From the NCBI GenBank assembly GCA_022072085.1, contig JAJVII010000039.1:27387-91386 (forward strand): a DNA stretch of 64,000 nucleotides, in the 5' to 3' direction. This DNA comes from Phycisphaerae bacterium (GTDB lineage: Bacteria > Planctomycetota > Phycisphaerae > JAJVII01). The first letter of the stretch is position 1, and every line of letters begins with the position of its first letter. The notes below the pieces were generated by a model that saw only the letters and a program-made list of their open reading frames with translations, made no database searches and was not told where the DNA came from. Positions 7,705 through 14,948 of this stretch are shown in pieces. Both the position numbers and the translations under genes were made by a program.

Positions 7705-9276
7705 ATGGCCGACACGCACGATCCCGCTTCCGCGCCGGCCGCCCCCGAGGTGGTCGCCGTCGTCGACATCGGCGCCAGTGCGATCCGCATGGCCATCGCC
7801 GAGGTTGGCCCGCGCGGCGACATTCGGACGCTGGAGACGCCCGCCAAGCCCGTGCCCATCGGGCGCGACGTCTTCACGACCCAGCGCATCTCGCGTCCGA
7901 CGCGGCTGGAGGTCATCGACGTCCTCAAGGGCTTCGCCGAACTGATGGAGACCTACCAGGTCCGCCATCGCCGCATCATTGCGACCAGCGCCCTGCGCGA
8001 GGCCCTCGACCGCGACACCTTCCTGGACTGGGTCTACGTCCGCACCGGCATCGACATCGAGGTCATCGAGCCGATCGAGGAGACGCAACTCACCCTCACC
8101 GCGGTGCAGAGCGTGCTGGGCCCGCGGCTGAAGGAGGCCCGCGACGTGCTCATCATGGAGGTCGGCGGCGGCTCGACCGAGCTGATGATCCTCCACCGCG
8201 GCGACGTCGTGCTCAGTCAGGGGCTCTCGCTGGGGGCGCTGCGGATGCAGCAGAAGCTGGCCGGCCTGGACCCGCGCCCGGCGACGCGGATGCGCCTGCT
8301 CTCGCGTGAGATCGAGGGCGTCGTCCAGAACGTCGCCCGCGAGTTCGACCTGGGCAAGATCGACTTCTTCGTTTCACTCGGTTCGGAGATGCGGTTCGTC
8401 GCCCGGACCCTCGGCGAACGGGCCGGCGAAAACTGCCTGACCCTGCGGCGCGACGCCTTCGCCTCGCTGGTCCGCGACGTGTCGCGGATGGACGTGGACG
8501 GCATCGTCGACCGGTTCGGCCTGCCGTTCGCCGACGCCGAGACGCTTTCCGCCACGCTGAGCGTGCACCTGATGATGCTCGAGGCGACCGGCGCCGAGCA
8601 GGTGACCGTGCCGATGGTCAGCCTGCGCGACGGGCTGCTGCTGGGGCTGGCGTCGCTGGTAGCTGGTCGGCGGGGCAGCGACTTCTCGCGACAGGTCATC
8701 GCCAGCGCCCGGGCGCTGGGCCGAAAGTATCACTACGATCAGAAGCACGCCCTCCAGGTCGGGCGGCTGGCGCTCAAGCTGTTCGACTTCCTCCAGAAGG
8801 ACCACAAGCTCGGCCAACGCGAGCGGCTGCTGCTGGAGGTCTCCTGCATCCTGCACGACATCGGCATGTTCGTCCGCAACAGCGCCCACCACAAGCACTC
8901 GCAGTACCTCGTGAAGGCGTCGGAACTGTTCGGCCTGCGCAAGGCCGAGAAGGACGTGCTCTCGGAGATCGTGCGCTACCACCGCAAGGCGATCCCCATG
9001 CCGACGCACCTGGACTACATGTCCCTTTCGCGGGCCGACCGGGTGACGGTTTCCAAGCTGGCGGCCATCCTGCGGGTGGCCGACGCCCTGGACCGCGCCC
9101 ACCTCGGACGCGTGCGGGACTTCGACATGGAACGCCAGCGCGACGCCCTGGTGCTGCGGGTCCGCGGCGTGGACGACCTGGCGGTCGAACGCAGCGGGCT
9201 CAAGGCCAAGGGCGATCTGTTCGAGGACGTGTTCGGACTGACCGTGGTGCTTGAAGAGGCCAGTGCGACCTCATGA
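7705..9276 (+). CDS. ppx: Exopolyphosphatase (Ppx/GppA family) with HD-like C-terminus
   Basis: 523 residues. The N-terminal ASKHA-type domain has VAVVDIGASAIRMAIAEV and VLIMEVGGGSTELMIL, both typical of Ppx/GppA. The C-terminal half contains a metal-dependent HD-type helical domain (SCILHDIGMFV, with H-H-K-H following), as in long Ppx enzymes. It hydrolyses terminal phosphates from polyphosphate or pppGpp. ATG lies 3 bp after the ROK kinase stop, and its own stop overlaps the ppk1 start (ATGA, 9273-9276), so it is translationally coupled with polyphosphate kinase. Confidence 0.93.
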   Translation: MADTHDPASAPAAPEVVAVVDIGASAIRMAIAEVGPRGDIRTLETPAKPVPIGRDVFTTQRISRPTRLEVIDVLKGFAELMETYQVRHRRIIATSALREALDRDTFLDWVYVRTGIDIEVIEPIEETQLTLTAVQSVLGPRLKEARDVLIMEVGGGSTELMILHRGDVVLSQGLSLGALRMQQKLAGLDPRPATRMRLLSREIEGVVQNVAREFDLGKIDFFVSLGSEMRFVARTLGERAGENCLTLRRDAFASLVRDVSRMDVDGIVDRFGLPFADAETLSATLSVHLMMLEATGAEQVTVPMVSLRDGLLLGLASLVAGRRGSDFSRQVIASARALGRKYHYDQKHALQVGRLALKLFDFLQKDHKLGQRERLLLEVSCILHDIGMFVRNSAHHKHSQYLVKASELFGLRKAEKDVLSEIVRYHRKAIPMPTHLDYMSLSRADRVTVSKLAAILRVADALDRAHLGRVRDFDMERQRDALVLRVRGVDDLAVERSGLKAKGDLFEDVFGLTVVLEEASATS

Positions 9277-11390
9277 GCGGATACAGCGACAAGGATTTCA
9301 TCAACCGCGAATTGAGCTGGATGGCGTTCAACGAGCGGGTGCTGGAGGAGGGCGAGGACCCGACCACGCCGCTGCTCAACCGCCTCGGCTTCCTTTCCAT
9401 CGTCAGCTCGAATCTCGACGAGTTCGTTATGGTCCGCGTCGGCGGGCTCAAGCAGGTGCAGCGGTCCGGGGCGGCCCAGTCGGCCGTCTGCCCGACCGGC
9501 GTGACCGGCGGCGAACTGCTCGACCGCCTGCGGGCCGCCATCGCCGAGCAGGTCCGCCGACAGTATGCCTGCTTCAACAACGAGGTGAGGCCGACCCTGG
9601 TCCGCGAAGGGCTCTCGGTCCGCGGGCGGGCCGAACTCGACCGCGAGCAGGCCGTCCACCTGGACAACCTGTTCGAGGAGCAGATCTACCCGCTGCTGAC
9701 GCCGCTGGCGCTGGACGAGACCCGCGGGCTCAGCGAGGTCCCCGCGCTGACGATCAGCATCCTGGTTCGGCTGCGCAAGGCCGCCGCCAAGGACGCCCCG
9801 ACGCTGACGGCCGTCGTGCCGATCCCCGCGGCGCTGCCGCGCATGCTGATCGTCCCGTCGGTCAGCGGCCACTGCTTCACGCTGATCGAGGAAGCGGTGC
9901 TGATGCACCTGGAGCGTCTGTTCGCCGGGCACGAGGTGCTCGAAACCGCCCTGTTCCGCATCACCCGCGACGCGGACATGAGCGTCGAGCAGAGCCGCGA
10001 CGAGGACTTCATGTCGGCGATGGCCGAGATCCTCGTCCAGCGGCGGGAGAGCCCGGTCGTGCGGCTGGAACTGTCGGCTGACGCCTCGCCGTGGGCCCGG
10101 CAGACGCTCCAGAAGATGTTTGAGATCGGTGACCCCGACACGTTCACCATCCCTGGCCCGCTGGACCTGAAAGCCTGGTGGTCGATGGTTGGGTTGGGCG
10201 GGCTGGACCGGCTGCGCTATCCGGCCTTCCGTCCGCAGCCGTCGCCGGACCTGGCCGACGATGCCGATATCTGGGAAACCGTCGCCCGCAGGGACGTGCT
10301 GCTGCACCACCCCTATGAGAGCTTCGACGCGGTGACGCGCCTGCTGCGCGAGGCGGCGGACGACCGCAACGTGCTGGCGATCAAGCAGGTGCTCTACCGC
10401 ACCAGCGGCGACTCGCCGATCGTCAACGCCCTGGAGCGGGCGGCGCTGGCCGGCAAGCAGGTCTCGGTGCTGATCGAACTGAAGGCCCGCTTCGACGAGG
10501 CCCGCAACATCGAGTGGGCCCGCCGCCTGGAGCGGGCCGGCGCCCAGGTGATCTACGGGCTGGCCGGTCTGAAGGTGCACGCCAAGGCCCTGCTGATCGT
10601 GCGGCGCGAGAGCTCCGGCATCCGCCGATACGTCCACTTGGCCACCGGCAACTACAACGACGTGACCGCCCGGCTGTACACCGACTTCGGCCTGCTGACG
10701 TGCAACGAAGACTTCGGCGCCGACGTGGCCGCGTTCTTCAACATGGTGACCGGCTACTCGCAGCCGGCCGCCTGGCGGAAGATAGAGGTCGCCCCGCTGG
10801 GCCTGCGTCCCAAGCTGCTGCACCTGATCCGCCGCGAGACCGAGCGGGCGCAGGCGGGCCGGCGCGGCATGATCCTGGCCAAGCTCAACTCGCTGTCTGA
10901 CCCGGAGATCATCGAGGCGCTCTACGATGCCTCGCGGGCCGGCGTGAAGATTCGCGTCAACTGCCGCGGCGTCTGCTGTCTGCGGCCGGGCGTCAAGGGC
11001 GTCAGCGAGAACATCGAGGTGGTCAGCATCGTCGACCGCTTCCTGGAACACGCGCGAATCTACTACTTCCGCAACGGCGGCCAGGAGGAGTATTACCTCT
11101 CCAGCGCCGACTGGATGACCCGCAACATCAATCGCCGCGTCGAGATTCTTTTCCCCGTCGAGGCCGAGCCGCTGCGCAAACGGTTGGCCGACGTGCTGGA
11201 TACCTTCCTCCGCGACAACGTGAAGGGCCGCCGCCTCGGGTCCGATGGCGTCTGGACGCGTTCCGACCCCGGCCGACGCAGGATGCGGGCCCAGGAGGCG
11301 TTCATGCAGGCGGCCGAGGCTGAGGCCCAGCGCGTCCAGCAGCGCACGCCGCGCCAGTTCCGCCCGCTCAAGCCCGCGGAAGGGGCGTGA
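9273..11390 (+). CDS. ppk1: Polyphosphate kinase 1
   Basis: 705 residues, the usual PPK1 size. It opens with FINRELSWMAFNERVLEE, a hallmark of the family's N domain, and has SNLDEFVMVRVGGLKQ next. The phospholipase D-like catalytic domain has IKQVLYRTSGDSPI and GLKVHAKALLIVRRE; His436 in the latter matches the autophosphorylated histidine of E. coli PPK (position 435). VHLATGNYNDVTARLYTDFGL is likewise conserved. The enzyme makes polyphosphate from ATP. Its start overlaps the ppx stop by ATGA, so synthesis and breakdown enzymes are co-expressed. Confidence 0.96.
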   Translation: MSGYSDKDFINRELSWMAFNERVLEEGEDPTTPLLNRLGFLSIVSSNLDEFVMVRVGGLKQVQRSGAAQSAVCPTGVTGGELLDRLRAAIAEQVRRQYACFNNEVRPTLVREGLSVRGRAELDREQAVHLDNLFEEQIYPLLTPLALDETRGLSEVPALTISILVRLRKAAAKDAPTLTAVVPIPAALPRMLIVPSVSGHCFTLIEEAVLMHLERLFAGHEVLETALFRITRDADMSVEQSRDEDFMSAMAEILVQRRESPVVRLELSADASPWARQTLQKMFEIGDPDTFTIPGPLDLKAWWSMVGLGGLDRLRYPAFRPQPSPDLADDADIWETVARRDVLLHHPYESFDAVTRLLREAADDRNVLAIKQVLYRTSGDSPIVNALERAALAGKQVSVLIELKARFDEARNIEWARRLERAGAQVIYGLAGLKVHAKALLIVRRESSGIRRYVHLATGNYNDVTARLYTDFGLLTCNEDFGADVAAFFNMVTGYSQPAAWRKIEVAPLGLRPKLLHLIRRETERAQAGRRGMILAKLNSLSDPEIIEALYDASRAGVKIRVNCRGVCCLRPGVKGVSENIEVVSIVDRFLEHARIYYFRNGGQEEYYLSSADWMTRNINRRVEILFPVEAEPLRKRLADVLDTFLRDNVKGRRLGSDGVWTRSDPGRRRMRAQEAFMQAAEAEAQRVQQRTPRQFRPLKPAEGA

Positions 11391-11544
11391 GTCCCGCCGC
11401 GCGGCCCCGGCGCTTTGCAGGAACAGGACACACGCCGCTGAAGCGACCCCTTCGGACAGGACGCGACTCGCCGGACGCCGGCCCGGGTTTAAGATGCGCG
11501 GCGTGATCGTGGGCGGTGGCCTCTCTGCGAAAGGAAAGCCTGCC

Positions 11545-13521
11545 ATGACTCGACGGCTCCTGACGGTCGGTCTGCTGGTGGCGATCTGGGCCTGCCCGGC
11601 GATGGCCGGCGTTCCGGCGGTGCACGCGCCTCGCCCGCGCATCTGGCTGCGCGACCAGGCCTGGTCCGGCCCGACGTGGGCGTCGATCAAGGCCAACCTG
11701 GATCGGCCGGACTACAAGGCCCGCCTGCCGCGCCTCGGGGCCACGCCGATCGGTAAGGCGATGCTCTACAAGCTGACCGGCGACCGGGCCGCCGGCGAGG
11801 CCGCTGTCGCCTGGATGACCCGCGTCAAGTTCCAGAACGACGACTCGCCCAGCTACACGGGCATCGAGGCCGAGCGGCTCGCGGCGATGCACGACTGGCT
11901 GCACGACGACGCGATCTATCCCGAGGCGGCCCGCAAGAAGGTCGTCGCGCTGCTGGAAGAGCAGGGGGACTACTACGTGAAGTACCTGGGCAAGGGCGGG
12001 CCGACGCCCTTCTACTCGCGAATCCCAGGCGCGGTCGCCGGGCTGACGCTGATAGGCCTGACGCTGTCGGGCGACAGCCCCAAGGCCGACGGGTTCATTG
12101 CGTTCGCCCGCGACTTCCTGGTCAACGACTACGGGACGATCCGGCAGATGGAGGACGGGGCGGCCTGCGGCGGGGGGTACAGCTTCCACCACATGTTCAC
12201 CGACTGCGCCAACCTCGTCGCTGCCTGGCGCAGCGCGACCGACTGGGACGCCGCCGACTGGATCGTAACCAACCAGGGCGACTGGCTGCGGCGGCAGATG
12301 ATGTTTCACATCTGGTCGAGCAACCCGAAGGGCTGGCTCTACAAGGACGGCGACATCTGGGGCGCCAAGGCCTCGGACAAGACGCAGTTCCTCATGCACA
12401 TCGCGACGATCAGCGGCATATATCGTGACGGGTTCGGCCGAAGCTACCTTGACCTGTCAGCCAAGCGGTGGGGCACGGGCGACTTCCACCCCGAGTACCT
12501 GTGGGAGTGGTTCCTGTTCAACGACCCGACGATCCCGGCCAAGCCGCTGAGCGATCTGGGCCGCATGGCCGTCTTCAGCCCCAAACTGCACGGCATCGTC
12601 ACGATGCGAAGCGGCTGGGACGACGACGCGACGGTGATCCACTTCAGTTGCGGCGAGACGGTGAACCACCACGCGACGTGGGACCAGGGCAAGTTCACAA
12701 TCTTCAAGCATGAGCCGCTGGCCATCAAGAACGGCGGCTATCTCGGCGGCTACATGGGCCTCATGCACCTCTACTACAAGTCGCCGTGGAGCGCCAACTG
12801 CATGGTCCTCACCGGGTCCAAGGCGTTCGGCTGGCAGCCGCGGATCGACTTCGACGGGTTCCAGTCGTGGACCGCGTGGAAGGCCGAACGCGACCGGCGA
12901 TACAAACGCCCGCCGACCGGCGTGCTGCTGGCGTCGGAGTCCAACGACGACTACGCCCGCGTCCTGGGCGACATGACCGGGGCCTGGCCGGAGGGAACGT
13001 CGTGGACCCGCGAGATGGTCTTCCTGGGCTACAAGTATCTGCTCGTGCTCGACCGCGTGAAAGCGCCCGCGGAATTCCAGAGCCAGTGGCTGCTGCACTC
13101 GGTCAAGCCGCCGACCCTCGCCGGCGACCTGGTCCGCATCGACAACGGCCAGGGGCGGCTGTTCAGCCGCACGCTGCTGCCGGCCGACGCGAAGGTCATC
13201 GACCGCAGCGGCAAGGGAAACGAATACCGCCACGTGGACAGCAAGGGCGTCGACCGAACCATCGCGACGGCCGACGGGCACCACGACAAGTTCAACCCGG
13301 CTAAGACGCCGGCCGAGTTCCAACTCGGCGAGGGGCGGGTAGACGTGCAGGCCCCCGCGGGCGACGCGATCTATCTGCACGTGGTCTATCCGGCCGACGC
13401 CGGCGTCGACACGATGCCGGCGACCAGTGTGCGTCAGGCGGCCGACGCGATCACCGTGACGGTCGGCGACCTGAGCTACACTTTCAAGTTCAAGGCCCAG
13501 CCGGCGGCCGCTGATCACTGA
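11545..13521 (+). CDS. Exported heparinase II/III-like polysaccharide lyase
   Basis: 658 residues from ATG 11545, with AAGGAAA upstream and a signal peptide ending near PAMAG (MTRRLLTVGLLVAIWACPA). The N-terminal part is an alpha-toroid-like helical region (for example AAMHDWLHDDAIYPEAARKKV and YSFHHMFTDCANLVAAWRS). The C-terminal part is beta-rich and contains HFSCGETVNHHATWDQGKF, matching the conserved H-x-H-x-D-x-G-x-F region of heparinase II/III family lyases. It should act outside the cytoplasm on a uronic-acid polysaccharide, but the substrate cannot be told. The frame is open further upstream over the end of ppk1; that extension is not used. Confidence 0.82.
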   Translation: MTRRLLTVGLLVAIWACPAMAGVPAVHAPRPRIWLRDQAWSGPTWASIKANLDRPDYKARLPRLGATPIGKAMLYKLTGDRAAGEAAVAWMTRVKFQNDDSPSYTGIEAERLAAMHDWLHDDAIYPEAARKKVVALLEEQGDYYVKYLGKGGPTPFYSRIPGAVAGLTLIGLTLSGDSPKADGFIAFARDFLVNDYGTIRQMEDGAACGGGYSFHHMFTDCANLVAAWRSATDWDAADWIVTNQGDWLRRQMMFHIWSSNPKGWLYKDGDIWGAKASDKTQFLMHIATISGIYRDGFGRSYLDLSAKRWGTGDFHPEYLWEWFLFNDPTIPAKPLSDLGRMAVFSPKLHGIVTMRSGWDDDATVIHFSCGETVNHHATWDQGKFTIFKHEPLAIKNGGYLGGYMGLMHLYYKSPWSANCMVLTGSKAFGWQPRIDFDGFQSWTAWKAERDRRYKRPPTGVLLASESNDDYARVLGDMTGAWPEGTSWTREMVFLGYKYLLVLDRVKAPAEFQSQWLLHSVKPPTLAGDLVRIDNGQGRLFSRTLLPADAKVIDRSGKGNEYRHVDSKGVDRTIATADGHHDKFNPAKTPAEFQLGEGRVDVQAPAGDAIYLHVVYPADAGVDTMPATSVRQAADAITVTVGDLSYTFKFKAQPAAADH

Positions 13522-13640
13522 AACGGTTGGGCGGTTCCGGCGGCTGTGCCCAGGCGACAACTTCGGTCGGCCCGAGCCTATCACGGCCGCATCCCGGGGT
13601 TTCCTTTTGTACCGGTCGCGGCGTCGTCTATCATGTCGTC

Positions 13641-14948
13641 ATGAAGCGGCGCGTCGCACAGCTTCCCCTCCACGGCGGCAAGGCCCCGCCCTGGCTGTTC
13701 AAGCGGATGACCCGGCTCGCCGGCGGCGTTACCATGGCCGTTTGCGACCGCTTCGGACCCGAGGAGATGCTCCGCCGGCTGGCCGACCCCTGGTGGTTCC
13801 AGGCGTTCGGCTGCGTGCTGGGGTTCGACTGGCACTCCAGCGGCCTGACCACCGTTACCTGCGGGGCGATGAAGGAGGCGGCCCGGCTCTTCGGCGACGA
13901 GATGGGCCTGATCGTCGCCGGCGGCAAGGGCGGGACCAGCCGGAAGACACCGCACGAAATCGCCGACGCCGCCGACCGCCATGCCATCACCGGCGGCGAT
14001 CGGCTGATCTTCGCCTCGCGGATGAGCGCGAAGGTGGACTCGGCCGCCGTGCAGGACGGCTACCAGCTCTACCACCACAGCTTCTTTCTCACGCCCTCGG
14101 GCGCGTGGTGCGTCGTGCAGCAGGGCATGAGTGACGCGACCGGCTGCGCCCGGCGATACCACTGGCTGGGCGAGACGGTGGACGACTTCGTCTGCGAGCC
14201 GCACCAGGGGATCGGGGATCAGGGGGCAGGGGACGGGGATCGGAGGGCGGGGCGGCGATCGCAGGACAGCCAAGGACTTCTCTTTCTTCCCGACCCCCGG
14301 CCCCTGACCCCCGACCCCTCTCTTCTGAACATGGTCGCCCGCGAAGCCCAGGTCAACCGCGACGCATGCGCCGCCCTGGTCCGCGGGCGGCCCGACGCGC
14401 TGATGGACGAGGTGCATCGGCTGACCGAGGGCCCGACGCTCTTCGCCCCGCGGCATCATCCGGTCCTGCCCGCCGACATCAACGCCGAGCGGCTCCGCCG
14501 GATCGTCGTCGCCGCCCACGAACGCCACCCGCAGGACTTCGTCACGCTGCTGGGGACCGAGGGCGTCGGACCGGCGGCCGTCCGCAGCCTGTCGCTGCTC
14601 GCGGAATTGATCTACCAGGCCCCCGCGTCGCATCGCGACCCGACCCAGCCGCCGCCTGCTTCTCCTCTTCCGAGCCGCGAGCGGAAGCTCGCCGATACTT
14701 CGCTCGGCCGCCGGAAGTGGGCCGACTACTCCTATGCCCACGGCGGCAAGGACGGCCATCCGTTCCCTGTCGACCGGGCGACGTACGACCGCAACATCGC
14801 CCTCCTGATCGACGCCGTGCGCGAGGCCCGCGTCGGGCAGTCCGACAAGGCCGACGCCCTCCGCCGCCTGGCGTCGATGGAGAGATCCGCCGCCCACGAC
14901 CCCGGCGACGCCGCCGGGCCGGCCCCTGACACCGGGAGCATCGCATGA
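13641..14948 (+). CDS. DUF763 protein with two repeat-derived insertions
   Basis: 435 residues starting MKRRVAQLPLHGGKAPPWLF, the standard opening of DUF763 proteins. Conserved stretches (IVAGGKGGTSRKTPHEI; VQQGMSDATGCARRYHW; YAHGGKDGHPFPVDR) are all present. The biochemical role of DUF763 is unknown; it occurs widely in archaea and bacteria. Residues ~189-229 (DNA 14205-14327) are encoded by degenerate heptamer repeats in inverted orientation, and residues ~335-359 by another low-complexity segment. Both interrupt conserved sequence without breaking the frame. The stop overlaps the next gene by ATGA (14945-14948). Confidence 0.85.
   Translation: MKRRVAQLPLHGGKAPPWLFKRMTRLAGGVTMAVCDRFGPEEMLRRLADPWWFQAFGCVLGFDWHSSGLTTVTCGAMKEAARLFGDEMGLIVAGGKGGTSRKTPHEIADAADRHAITGGDRLIFASRMSAKVDSAAVQDGYQLYHHSFFLTPSGAWCVVQQGMSDATGCARRYHWLGETVDDFVCEPHQGIGDQGAGDGDRRAGRRSQDSQGLLFLPDPRPLTPDPSLLNMVAREAQVNRDACAALVRGRPDALMDEVHRLTEGPTLFAPRHHPVLPADINAERLRRIVVAAHERHPQDFVTLLGTEGVGPAAVRSLSLLAELIYQAPASHRDPTQPPPASPLPSRERKLADTSLGRRKWADYSYAHGGKDGHPFPVDRATYDRNIALLIDAVREARVGQSDKADALRRLASMERSAAHDPGDAAGPAPDTGSIA
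14205..14327. repeat. Inverted heptamer-repeat element inside the DUF763 gene
   Basis: The left arm reads in 7-mers such as GGGATCG, GGGATCA, GGGGGCA, GGGGACG, GGGATCG. The right arm (about 14289-14323) carries the complementary type: CCCGACC, CCCGGCC, CCTGACC, CCCGACC, CCTCTC. The arms can fold into an imperfect hairpin. The element inserts about 41 codons between E-P-H and N-M-V-A-R-E-A of the DUF763 protein and keeps the frame. Confidence 0.8.
14643..14716. repeat. Second low-complexity insertion in the DUF763 gene
   Basis: The translation SPLPSRERKLADTSLGRR separates R-D-P from Y-S-Y-A-H-G-G-K-D-G, which are close together in typical DUF763 proteins as I recall them. The DNA includes a small inverted repeat (GAGC-CGCGA-GCGGAAGCTC region). 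It looks like a second mobile repeat of a different type, but the evidence is weaker than for the heptamer element. Confidence 0.4.

Noticed and set aside
9015..11696. 893-codon minus-strand open frame opposite ppx/ppk1
   Set aside because: It is antisense to two firmly identified enzymes and has no protein-like pattern.
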